Shown here: one piece after another, positions 1 to 8,016 of the stretch
Position numbering within the stretch: position 1 is the stretch's first letter
Layout of the letters: the number at the start of each line of letters is the position of its first letter
Position numbers and translations under genes: made by a program
Assembly: GCA_016218495.1 (NCBI GenBank)
Contig: JACRDU010000155.1
Coordinates: 1-64,000, forward strand
From: Elusimicrobiota bacterium
Lineage (GTDB): Bacteria; Elusimicrobiota; Elusimicrobia; UBA1565
Direction of reading: 5' to 3'
DNA: 64,000 nucleotides
Notes under the pieces: generated by a model
Database searches by the model: none
Seen by the model: the letters and a program-made list of their open reading frames with translations, nothing else
Told to the model about the DNA's origin: nothing

Positions 1-8
1 AGAAATCC

Positions 9-61
9 CCTCGCAGGCGCGTTCGCCTGCGAGGCCGTGAGGCCCTCCCCGCGGGAGGGCC
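9..61. terminator. Two tandem hairpins downstream of ftsH-like gene
   Basis: Two perfect inverted repeats sit side by side: a 10-bp stem (9-18 with 25-34) and a 9-bp stem (41-49 with 53-61, 3-nt loop). They lie about 90 bases past the stop of the FtsH-like gene read on the minus strand. Neither is followed by a T-run on either strand, so intrinsic termination is only a possibility; they may instead protect a 3' end. Confidence 0.4.
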
Positions 62-130
62 GAGCGATCCGTTGGAGGGGAACAACCACGCCCTTAAAAG
101 TGTGTGAACTTGGAGACCTAGGACGAACCC

Positions 131-144
131 GGGCCTAAAGGCCC
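131..144. repeat. GGGCC-TAAA-GGCCC palindrome
   Basis: A 14-bp palindrome with a TAAA centre immediately downstream of the FtsH-like gene. A near copy (GGGCC-GTAAA-GGCCC) lies at 39610-39624 upstream of the debranching-enzyme gene. It belongs to a set of GGCC-rich palindromes confined to intergenic DNA in this window. Function unknown. Confidence 0.4.
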
Positions 145-151
145 AGGAAGC

Positions 152-1882
152 TCAGGCGGGCTGGTCGGGCGGCGCGAACGGCGGACGCGAGGCCGGAGCC
201 TGCGCGGGCGGCAGCGATGCTCCGCCCGGCCCGGACGGCGGCAGGGCGGGCGGCGCCTCCCCCCCCAACGGACGGGGCGGATGCTTGCCGTGCTCTGCGA
301 AGACCCGGGCGATTTCATCGTAATCGAGCTCGTCCTTGCGCAGGAGCTCGGTGACGAAGCGCTCGACGATGGGCCACTCCGCCTTCAAGGTCTTCTCGAC
401 CTCGCCCAGCGCCATGCGCAGGATCTGCTGCGACTCGAGGTTGAGCTGTCCTTTCAGGCTCTCGGAGAGCTGGCTCTCCGGGATGGCCGTGAAGTCCCCG
501 ATCAGCCCGCTCGTGCCCATGCCGAAGCGCCACGCCATCGCATGGGCGTAGCGCGTGGCCGCCGCGAAGTCCGAGCTCACGCCGTCGGTGGTGACGCCGT
601 ACTTGAATTTCTCGGCGACGTAGCCGCCGAGGGCCACCTTGATGTGCGCGAATATGGTGTTGCGGTCGGAGCTGTAGAGCTCCTCGCGCGGGGTCGAGTG
701 GACCACGCCCAAGGTCCCGCCGCGCTGGATGATCGAGGCCTTGAACACGTCGCTGGTGGGATGGCTCAGGTAGAGCACGACCAGATGCCCGGCCTCGTGG
801 TAGGCGGTCATCTCCCGCTCATGCGGGGTCAAGGAGAGCCGGTGCGCCACGCCGAGCTGGATGCGCTCGATGGCCTCCGAAATCTCCTTATAGCCGACCG
901 CGGTCTTCTTGTTCCGGGTCGCGATCAGGGCCCCTTCCTTCAGGATGTTCTCGATCTCGGCGGGGGTGTGGTAGACGGACTTGCGCGCCAGGCGCGCATA
1001 GTCTATGCCGGGCTCCATCTTGATCTTGCGGGCGTAGTACTCGAAGATCTCCTCGCGCTCCTGGAGGTTGGGGCGGGTGATCTGCACCTTGCGGTCGAAC
1101 CGGCCGGGGCGCAGCAGGGCGGGGTCGAGGACGTCCTCGGCCGCGTTCATCGCGCCCATCACGATGACGTTAGCGTCGTTGTCGACGATGCCGTCCATCT
1201 CCACGAGCAGCTGGTTCAGGGTGGAGTTGCCCTCCGAGGACCCGCCGAACGCGTCGTAGAAGACGCGCTTCTTGCCCAGCACCTCGAGCTCGTCGATGAA
1301 GATGATGCAGCCGCCGTAGGCCTGGGCGTATTGCCGCGCCTGCTTGAAGAGCTTGCGCACGCGCGCCGCGCCCACGCCGACGAAGATCTCCACGAACTCC
1401 GAGCCGGCCACGGACAGGAACGGGATGCCGGCCTCCGTCGCGATGGCCTTCGCCAGCAGGGTCTTCCCGCAGCCGGGGGGGCCCATCAGCATCAGGCCCC
1501 GGATGATGCGCCCGCCGACCTGGGAGAGCCTCTGGCGGTCCTTGATGAGCTGCACGACCTCCCAGGCCTCCTTCTTGGCCTCGGTCTGGCCGATGACGTC
1601 GGAGAAGTGGACGTTGACGGCGGTGGCGTCGGTGCGCGCCTTCTTGAAGGTGGCGAAGCCTCCGCCGTACTGCAGCAGGTAGAGGAAGGCCACGAAGACC
1701 AGGGTCTGCAGGATGCCCCAGGGCAGCGAGGCCACGTTGATGCCGACGATATAGCGCCGGACGCTCTCCTCCATCCCCGACAGGTACCAGATGGGGAGCA
1801 GGATGCAGACGGCCAGCCCCACGATGATGGCGACGGGCAGCCAGAAGCGCTGCATGAAGAGTTTCAGTCTAGCCCAGAGCAT
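152..1882 (-). CDS. ftsH: FtsH-type ATP-dependent zinc metalloprotease
   Basis: Membrane-anchored AAA+ protease that extracts and degrades membrane and cytosolic proteins. Two N-terminal membrane segments (about 14-34 and 50-71), Walker A GPPGCGKT at 134-141, pore motif FVGVGA at 167-172, Walker B IIFIDE at 193-198, arginine-finger region LLRPGRFDR at 256-264, zinc site HEAGH at 362-366 and a third ligand Asp near 438. The family core is therefore complete. Unusual points: the loop between the two membrane segments is only about 15 residues, where ordinary FtsH has a periplasmic domain of roughly 70, and the tail ends in a Pro/Ala-rich stretch. It lies 71 bp downstream of the TadE-like gene on the same strand. 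It is likely one of several FtsH paralogues; the housekeeping copy may be elsewhere. Confidence 0.9.
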   Translation of the reverse strand: MLWARLKLFMQRFWLPVAIIVGLAVCILLPIWYLSGMEESVRRYIVGINVASLPWGILQTLVFVAFLYLLQYGGGFATFKKARTDATAVNVHFSDVIGQTEAKKEAWEVVQLIKDRQRLSQVGGRIIRGLMLMGPPGCGKTLLAKAIATEAGIPFLSVAGSEFVEIFVGVGAARVRKLFKQARQYAQAYGGCIIFIDELEVLGKKRVFYDAFGGSSEGNSTLNQLLVEMDGIVDNDANVIVMGAMNAAEDVLDPALLRPGRFDRKVQITRPNLQEREEIFEYYARKIKMEPGIDYARLARKSVYHTPAEIENILKEGALIATRNKKTAVGYKEISEAIERIQLGVAHRLSLTPHEREMTAYHEAGHLVVLYLSHPTSDVFKASIIQRGGTLGVVHSTPREELYSSDRNTIFAHIKVALGGYVAEKFKYGVTTDGVSSDFAAATRYAHAMAWRFGMGTSGLIGDFTAIPESQLSESLKGQLNLESQQILRMALGEVEKTLKAEWPIVERFVTELLRKDELDYDEIARVFAEHGKHPPRPLGGEAPPALPPSGPGGASLPPAQAPASRPPFAPPDQPA

Positions 1883-1953
1883 GTTTTTCTCTCACCATTC
1901 CCGAATGACACCGAAGGATAGCTGTTTGTTCCCCGCTCCGCTAGGCCGGGCAT

Positions 1954-2448
1954 CTAGGGCTGCAGGCCGGGCAGCACGAAGGCGATGGGGCGGTCGCGGT
2001 TCGGGACGTACTTCACCACCTCGAACTTGTAGCCCGGGATGTTGAGCTGGGGCAGGCCCTTGATGCCCATCGGGTTCGTCTGCACGGTCAGCGTCACCAC
2101 GTTCCAGACTTGGGTGCGGGTGACGGGGCAGATGCGGGCGCTCGAGAGCCCCAGGAAGCCGCGCGTCTTCTCGTCCTTGAAGCCCAGGTACTCCTTCACC
2201 CTGTCCTCGATGTCGGGGCAGAGCGTCGTATTGTCGAAGCTCTCGTACTGCACGTTGCGGTGGGATTCCAGCTGCCATCGGCGCGCGGCGTAGAAGGACG
2301 CCACCTCCATCTTCTGCACCAGGATGAGCAGGGCGAACACCTTGGAAAATGCGAACAGGAAGAACATGAAGAGCGGCAGCAGGAGCACGACCTCGGTCGT
2401 GGCCTGGCCCCCTTCGCGCAGGCGGCGCGGGACGCACAGTCGTATCAT
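1954..2448 (-). CDS. TadE-like minor pilin / Flp assembly protein
   Basis: 164 residues from the ATG at 2448, which overlaps the TGA of the upstream gene (ATGA). A short basic N-terminus is followed by a GGQATTEVVLLLPLF segment running into a hydrophobic helix. This is the usual start of TadE-type pseudopilins, in which a Glu sits a few residues into the helix. The remainder has two cysteines and no recognised domain. Family knowledge places such proteins in the tight-adherence (Flp) pilus or a related envelope machine. No other tad gene is visible, so the machine itself is not shown here. Longer in-frame starts exist but lie inside the upstream gene. Confidence 0.6.
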   Translation of the reverse strand: MIRLCVPRRLREGGQATTEVVLLLPLFMFFLFAFSKVFALLILVQKMEVASFYAARRWQLESHRNVQYESFDNTTLCPDIEDRVKEYLGFKDEKTRGFLGLSSARICPVTRTQVWNVVTLTVQTNPMGIKGLPQLNIPGYKFEVVKYVPNRDRPIAFVLPGLQP

Positions 2449-3578
2449 GGGTAGAGCCTCGTCTGGAACTTCGGCGTCGGATTGGGCCACAGGTGGCCGC
2501 CGGAAAGCGAGATGGTCGCATGCACGCAGGGGCCGGTCCCTCCGGTGGCCCCGGGGCAGTCGACTGTGTTCATGAAATTAACATTGAAGTAGTTCTTGTC
2601 GATGATGCCGCGCCCCCAATTCTGGAACACCGGCAGCCCGGGCAGGACCAGACCGAACCGTGAGCCGGGAGCGTGGGGGGTGGCCAGGTTGCTGAGCTGG
2701 GTCTGCGGGATGGCCTCCGCCTGGAAGAGGCCCGAGGTCGGCTGGCAGCCCGCTATGCTCGAGTCCATTGGGACCGGGTGCGACGGGCCCCATTGGACGT
2801 AGGGCTGGAAGGGGTTGTTCGTCGGCTTGTTGCCGACGATCATGATCTCCTGGATGCAGTAGGGCTTGGGCTCGAATTGATAGGAGGACGGCGGGAAATA
2901 GGACGCCCCCTGCTCGCCCGCGTCGATGGCGTCGTTGGTGTTCAGCCAGTACGACTTGCGGAAGAAGTTGTGGTCCGAAGTCAGACGCTTGAAGACGGAG
3001 AACTGCGCGTCCTCGACCGAGCCCAGCAGCAGGTAGATCTGCACATAGAGCTTGTAGATGTCCTCGGCGTCGTCCCAGGAGAGCCAGTAGTCGAGCGCAT
3101 CCTGCATCGTGATCAGGTCCAAGCGCCCGCTGCCCACGTCGGGCGGGTTGTTGTTCTTGCCGGAGCCGGCTCCGCCGAACTGGAGGAACCAATGGGGCTG
3201 CTCGTCGAGCGACTGGTCGGGCGCGGCCTGGTCGGTCCGCGGGAAGGCCCCGTTCTTGTAGAGGATGTTGTAGAGGCGGTCGCCCTGCGTGCCGCAGTCG
3301 CCCTGGGTGTTGTTCTTCTTCTCGATGCAGGTGTTGTAGAAGCCCTCGTAGAAGATGCGCTGCGGAAAGGCCCCGTTGACGTAAGCCGAACGGTTCAGGA
3401 AGTCGGAATAGTTCGTCATCTCGATGAAGGTCGCGGAGTCCACCGCGAACTGGTGGCGGATCTTCTCGCGGGAGAGCTTGGCCGTCTCGAAGATGAGGTA
3501 GACGAACAAGAAGAGCGAAGGGAGGACGAAGAGGGCCGGAATGGCGATCTGGCCGCGGCGTCCTCGCAGGAAGCGCAT
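2445..3578 (-). CDS. TadG-like membrane-anchored surface protein
   Basis: 377 residues. A basic N-terminus (MRFLRGRRGQIAIPALFVL) leads into a single transmembrane helix at about 11-33, then a long Asn/Tyr/Phe-rich extracytoplasmic part with several cysteines. The GQ-(S/I)A-hydrophobic start is typical of TadG/TadE-like and pseudopilin-like proteins, and the translationally coupled downstream gene is TadE-like. I infer a structural or accessory role in a Flp-type pilus. No enzymatic motif is visible. A promoter with TTGAAT and TATAAA 17 nt apart lies directly upstream. Confidence 0.5.
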   Translation of the reverse strand: MRFLRGRRGQIAIPALFVLPSLFLFVYLIFETAKLSREKIRHQFAVDSATFIEMTNYSDFLNRSAYVNGAFPQRIFYEGFYNTCIEKKNNTQGDCGTQGDRLYNILYKNGAFPRTDQAAPDQSLDEQPHWFLQFGGAGSGKNNNPPDVGSGRLDLITMQDALDYWLSWDDAEDIYKLYVQIYLLLGSVEDAQFSVFKRLTSDHNFFRKSYWLNTNDAIDAGEQGASYFPPSSYQFEPKPYCIQEIMIVGNKPTNNPFQPYVQWGPSHPVPMDSSIAGCQPTSGLFQAEAIPQTQLSNLATPHAPGSRFGLVLPGLPVFQNWGRGIIDKNYFNVNFMNTVDCPGATGGTGPCVHATISLSGGHLWPNPTPKFQTRLYP

Positions 3579-3583
3579 ACCCC

Positions 3584-3612
3584 TTTATAGCCGGACCGTG
3601 TTACGAATTCAA
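3584..3612 (-). promoter_or_regulatory. Sigma70-type promoter for the TadG/TadE-like genes
   Basis: On the minus strand TTGAAT (3612-3607) and TATAAA (3589-3584) are separated by 17 nt. The -10 box ends 5 nt before the ATG at 3578, so the transcript should begin at or within a base or two of the start codon. Confidence 0.6.
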
Positions 3613-3652
3613 GGGACCTTATTAAGGGAAAGTTAAGCGCCCGGAACGGGGG

Positions 3653-4393
3653 CTACTGCCCGTAGGAGAGGCGCAGCGCGAGGAATTCCGGCAGGCCGGC
3701 GGCGATGATCTTCTTCTGCACCGCCTCGATGTCGTATTTCACGCGGTGCAGCGTGAAGGTGCGTTTCTCGTCGTCGAGCAAGCCGCAGGAGGCCCGCGGC
3801 TCATGGTCCCGGGGCTGGCCGACCGACCCCGGGTTGATGACGATCTTGGTGTGGTGCGGGAGGTTGAGGACCTGCCCCGGCGCCATGGGCCCGTGGTCCA
3901 CATAGCTGACCGGCTCGGTCATCAGGAACGCCAGCGGCATATGGCTGTGGCCCACGAAGCACGGCGAGGCCTTGAAGTAGGTGCAGTTGTCGTGGAACTG
4001 CTGGACGGTGACCAGATACTCCTCGGCCGGGTTGCGCGGCGACCCGTGGACCACGGAGAAGGTGTCGGCGTCGACGCGGGGCGGCAGGTCCTTGAGCCAG
4101 GCCATGTTCTCCGGCGTGATGGTGCTCTGCGTGTACTCGACGGCGGCCCGGGCGGCCTCGTTGAACCAGGCGATGTCCATGCGGCCCAGCACGGCCAGGT
4201 CGTGGTTGCCGCGCACCGCGCGCAGGCCCTTCAGGCCGCGCAGGGTCTCGATGACCGGGTTCGGGTCGGCGCCGTAGCCGACGATGTCGCCGCAGCAGAT
4301 CCAGCCCTCGGCCCCCTGGCCCCTGAGGCGCTCGACGGAGGCCTCCAAGGCTTCGCGGTTGGAGTGGATGTCGCTGAGGACGCCCCAGAGCAT
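3653..4393 (-). CDS. Calcineurin-like metallophosphoesterase (YfcE/MJ0936-like)
   Basis: 246 residues carrying all five metallophosphoesterase motifs in order: SDIHSN near 7, GDIVGYG near 36, GNHD near 62, a VHGSP motif near 115 and GHSH near 148. These ligate the two-metal centre that hydrolyses phosphomono- or diesters. No signal peptide, so cytoplasmic. It starts 3 bp after the smc stop and is surely co-transcribed with smc. The substrate cannot be deduced; this small single-domain subgroup includes general phosphodiesterases. Confidence 0.85.
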   Translation of the reverse strand: MLWGVLSDIHSNREALEASVERLRGQGAEGWICCGDIVGYGADPNPVIETLRGLKGLRAVRGNHDLAVLGRMDIAWFNEAARAAVEYTQSTITPENMAWLKDLPPRVDADTFSVVHGSPRNPAEEYLVTVQQFHDNCTYFKASPCFVGHSHMPLAFLMTEPVSYVDHGPMAPGQVLNLPHHTKIVINPGSVGQPRDHEPRASCGLLDDEKRTFTLHRVKYDIEAVQKKIIAAGLPEFLALRLSYGQ

Positions 4394-4396
4394 GGC

Positions 4397-7300
4397 TTAG
4401 CCCGCCGCCGCCTCGGGAGCCTTCTCGAAGGGCCCGTCGGTGGCCGGCGCCGCCCCGAAGGCCGGCGCCTCGGCCCGGGCGCCCGCGTCGGGCGCGGACC
4501 CGGAAGCCTTGCGGAACTCGACCGACATCATCTGGGTGACGCCGGACTCCTCCATCGTCACGCCGTAGATGGCGTCGCAGGCCTCCATCGTCTTCTTGTT
4601 GTGGCTGACGAGCAGGAACTGGGTGCGCCCCCCGAACTCCCGCAGCATCGAGACGAAGCGGTCCACGTTCGCGTCGTCGAGGGCCGCGTCGGCCTCGTCG
4701 AGCATGCAGATCGGGGAGGGCTTCACCATGAAGAACGCGAAGAGCAGCGCGATGGCGGTGAGGGTCTTCTCGCCGCCCGAGAGCTGCGAGAGGTTCTGCA
4801 GCTTCTTGCCCGGCGGCTGTGCGACGATGTCGACGCCGGACTCGAGCAGGTTCTCCTGGTCGGTCAGTATGAGGTCGGCCTCGCCGCCCTCGAAGAGGAC
4901 CGCGTAGAGCTTGCGGAAGTGCTCGCGCACCTCGGAGAAGGTCTGCCGGAAGTTCTCGCGGGTGGTGGCGTTGATCTTCGCGATGACGTTGTGCAGGTCC
5001 TGCTTGGCCTGCCCGAGGTCGTCGACCTGCCCCTGCATGTGGTCGCGGCGCTTGGTCAGCTCCTCGTACTCCTCGGGGGCGGCCATATTGATGTTGCCCA
5101 GCGACGCGATGCGCCGACGCAGGAACTCGAGGCGTTCGGCGTCGACCTCGGCCTCGGCGAACTTCGCCTTCGCGTCCTCATAGCTGAGCTGCCACTCGTC
5201 CGTCAGCCGCTGGGTCAGGAAGCCCCGGCGGGACTCCGCCTGCGAGAGCGCCATCTCGCCCTGATGGATGTCGTTCTGCAGGGCGTCCGCCTCGTTCTTG
5301 CGGGCATGGACGGACTGGCCGAGCTCCTCGGCCTCGAGGCCGGTCTTCTGGCTCTTCTCGTGCAGCGCGCTCGCCTCGTTCTCCATGACGGCGAGCTCCG
5401 AGCGGAGCTCGTCGACGCGCGCCAGCGATTCCTGGCGCTGCCGGGCCAGCTCGTCGAGCCGCGCCTCCCAGCCGTCGTGGCGTTCCTTCCGCTCGGCGCT
5501 CTGGCCCTCGAGGGCCGTGCGGGAGCTTACGAGCTCGGAGAGCTGCCGCTCGGCGAAGCCGGCCTGCCCCTTGAGCCCTTCCACCGAGCTCTCGAGGTGC
5601 TCCTTCTCGGCCCGCCGCGCGGCCAGGCGCTCGCCGGCGGCCTGCATCACGGCCACGGCCTCGGCCTCCGCCCCGCGCCGGGAGGACTCCTCGGCCTGCG
5701 CGGCCTCATGGGCCGCCGCCGCCGCTGTGCGCTCGTCGGAGAGGGTCTGGAGGTCGCCGCGCAGGCGCTCTTCCTGGGCGGCCAGCGCGGAGAGCTCGTC
5801 CTGATAGGTCTGCGCCGTGCTGCGGGCATGGCGCAGCAGCTCCTCGAGCCGGTGCACCGAGTTGTCCGCGGCGCGCATCGAGGCCTGGGCGTCGCGCGTC
5901 GCCTGCTCGCGCCCCTTGCGTTCGCCCTCGAGCGAATTCCGGCGCTCGGTCACGGCGTCGAGGTCGGCCGCCAGCGACGCGGCCTTGGCCCGCAGGCCTC
6001 CGACGTCGGCCAGGCCGGCGGCCGGGGCCTCGGCCCCGGCGGCCCCGCCGAACAGCCACGCCCCGTCGCGCAGGCCCCCGTCCTCCAGGCTGGCGCCGCC
6101 GAGGAGGTGGCGGACCACGGCCTCATGGGCGGGATCGAAGCGCACGGAGGCCGCCAGCCCGCCGCCGTCCCCGTTCGGGGCCAGCGCGGAGGCGATCAGG
6201 AAGCGGGCGCGCCCGCGGCCGAGGCCCTTGAGGAGCTCGAGCCCGGTCCGGGCCGCGGCGCGGTCCGCGCAGACGACGGCGAAGAGCCGCTCGCCGAGGG
6301 CGTCCTCGACGGCCCGCCGCGCGGCCTCGTCGTATTCGATCATGGAGCGCACGGTCCCCAGCACGCCGGGGATGCCGGCGGCGGTGACCGCCTGCGCGCC
6401 GACCCAATAGGGGTCCCGCTCGCCCTGGGCCTCGAGGGCCTCCAGACGGGCCGTGACGCCGGCATTCTCCGAGTGGAGCTCCATCGCGCGCTGGTGCAGC
6501 GCCTCGATCTCGGCCCGGGCCGCCGCCGCCGAGGCCTCGGCCTCTTCCACGGCCGTCTTGGCCTTGGCCAGCTCGGCCTGGGCGGTCTCGAGCGCGCCCT
6601 GCGCCTGCCCGGCCTGGGCGAGGGCCGCCTGGTGGCGCCCGCCGAACTTCTCCGATTCCCGGCGCGTGCTCTCGAGGTCGTACTGACGCTTGCCGATGCG
6701 GCTGTCGGCGTCGGAGACCCGGCGCACGGCGGCGACCGACGCCTCCGCGGCCTCGGTCACGGCGCGGCGGGCGTCCTCGAGGGCGCGGACGGCGGCCTCG
6801 CGCTCGGCGTTCAAGGTCTCGAACTCCCGCGAGAAGCGCTCCAGGTCCTCCACGGCGCGCGCGGCGCGGGCCGCGGCCTCGTCGTAGGAGCTCCGGGCCT
6901 CGGCGATGACGGGCTCCATCTCCCCGAGGCGCCTGAGCTCCGCCGAGAGGTGTTCCGCGCCGTCCTTGAGCTGGGCGCGCAGCTCTTCGGTCAGGGCCTG
7001 CGCGTTCTGGGCGTGCCCGTCCTGCGTCGCAGCCTCGACCTTCGCGTCCGAGATGCGCTGGTTGACGGCGAGGATCTCGCCCTGCTGGGACGCCCGCTCG
7101 AGGTTGAGCGCGGCGAGGCGGGCCTCGTCGCCGCCCATCCTCGTGCGCAGGTCGGCGAGCTTCTCGGCCATCGGGGTGAGCCGGGCCCGCTCCTCGGCCA
7201 GGCGCCCGTCGAGGCCGCCGAGCTCCTTGAGGATGGAGCCCGCCTCCAAGGCCGCCAGCTCCTCCTTGTACTTCTTGTAGAGCTGGGCCTTGCGCGCGTC

Positions 7301-7921
7301 GGCGTCGAGCTTCTTGATCTGCTCGTTGATGAGGGAGACGGAGTCCTGCAGGCGCCCCAGGTCGATCTCGACCCGGTCGAGCTTGCGCAGGGCCTCGGTC
7401 CGCTTGGCCTTGTACTTGGCGACGCCGGCGGCCTCTTCGAACAGGCTGCGGCGCTCCTCGGGCTTGGACTTCACCATGAAGTCGACCTGGCCCTGGTCGA
7501 TGATGGCGTAGCCGTCGTTGCCGATGCCGGTGTCGAGGAAGAGCTCTCGGATGTCCTTGAGGCGGCACTGGGTCTTGTTGAGCCAGTACTCGGACTCGCC
7601 GGACCGGAACAGGCGGCGGGCGACCTGGACCTCGGAGTACTGGACGGGCAGGAGGCTCTGCGCGTTGTCGAAGGTGAGCGTGACCTCGCAGAGGTTCATC
7701 GGGTTGCGCCGCGCCGTGCCCGCGAAGATGACGCTGACCATGGACTCCGAGCGCAGGGACTTCCAGCTCATCTCGCCGATGCACCAGCGGATGGACTCCA
7801 TGATGTTGGACTTGCCGCAGCCGTTGGGGCCGATGACGCCGGTGATGCCCGGCTTGAGCTCGATGCGGGTTCGGTCCGCGAAGGACTTGAAGCCGACGAT
7901 CTCGATGCTCTTAAGGTACAT
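4397..7921 (-). CDS. smc: Chromosome segregation SMC ATPase
   Basis: 1174 residues, full length for bacterial SMC: N-terminal ATPase half with Walker A GPNGCGKS at 31-38, long coiled coil, hinge around 500-640, return coiled coil, and C-terminal half with signature LSGGEKTLTAIALL, Walker B (MLDEADAALDD) and the usual D-loop. It organises and resolves newly replicated origins with ScpA/ScpB, which are not in this window. The Q-loop reads GEMS where most SMC proteins have GEQS, so the conserved Gln is replaced by Met. The last 40 residues are a low-complexity Ala/Pro tail. A 7-bp inverted repeat lies just upstream of the start. Confidence 0.95.
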   Translation of the reverse strand: MYLKSIEIVGFKSFADRTRIELKPGITGVIGPNGCGKSNIMESIRWCIGEMSWKSLRSESMVSVIFAGTARRNPMNLCEVTLTFDNAQSLLPVQYSEVQVARRLFRSGESEYWLNKTQCRLKDIRELFLDTGIGNDGYAIIDQGQVDFMVKSKPEERRSLFEEAAGVAKYKAKRTEALRKLDRVEIDLGRLQDSVSLINEQIKKLDADARKAQLYKKYKEELAALEAGSILKELGGLDGRLAEERARLTPMAEKLADLRTRMGGDEARLAALNLERASQQGEILAVNQRISDAKVEAATQDGHAQNAQALTEELRAQLKDGAEHLSAELRRLGEMEPVIAEARSSYDEAAARAARAVEDLERFSREFETLNAEREAAVRALEDARRAVTEAAEASVAAVRRVSDADSRIGKRQYDLESTRRESEKFGGRHQAALAQAGQAQGALETAQAELAKAKTAVEEAEASAAAARAEIEALHQRAMELHSENAGVTARLEALEAQGERDPYWVGAQAVTAAGIPGVLGTVRSMIEYDEAARRAVEDALGERLFAVVCADRAAARTGLELLKGLGRGRARFLIASALAPNGDGGGLAASVRFDPAHEAVVRHLLGGASLEDGGLRDGAWLFGGAAGAEAPAAGLADVGGLRAKAASLAADLDAVTERRNSLEGERKGREQATRDAQASMRAADNSVHRLEELLRHARSTAQTYQDELSALAAQEERLRGDLQTLSDERTAAAAAHEAAQAEESSRRGAEAEAVAVMQAAGERLAARRAEKEHLESSVEGLKGQAGFAERQLSELVSSRTALEGQSAERKERHDGWEARLDELARQRQESLARVDELRSELAVMENEASALHEKSQKTGLEAEELGQSVHARKNEADALQNDIHQGEMALSQAESRRGFLTQRLTDEWQLSYEDAKAKFAEAEVDAERLEFLRRRIASLGNINMAAPEEYEELTKRRDHMQGQVDDLGQAKQDLHNVIAKINATTRENFRQTFSEVREHFRKLYAVLFEGGEADLILTDQENLLESGVDIVAQPPGKKLQNLSQLSGGEKTLTAIALLFAFFMVKPSPICMLDEADAALDDANVDRFVSMLREFGGRTQFLLVSHNKKTMEACDAIYGVTMEESGVTQMMSVEFRKASGSAPDAGARAEAPAFGAAPATDGPFEKAPEAAAG

Positions 7922-7932
7922 GCAACCTGCCT

Positions 7933-7952
7933 AAGATGGCTGTGTCCATCTT
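7933..7952. promoter_or_regulatory. Inverted repeat upstream of smc
   Basis: AAGATGG (7933-7939) and CCATCTT (7946-7952) form a 7-bp inverted repeat with a 6-nt spacer, 12-31 bp upstream of the smc start in the AT-rich leader. It could be an operator or a leader hairpin. No regulator is suggested by the sequence. Confidence 0.35.
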
Positions 7953-8016
7953 TTGCTATCTTTTATATATTCCGCGGCGTTCAACGGCCTTATTTTAGCA
8001 GGTCACGACGAGAAAA

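Noticed and set aside
7922-8016. Clear smc promoter
   Set aside because: TTGAAC and several TATA-like words occur, but none gives a convincing -35/-10 spacing, so only the inverted repeat is listed.
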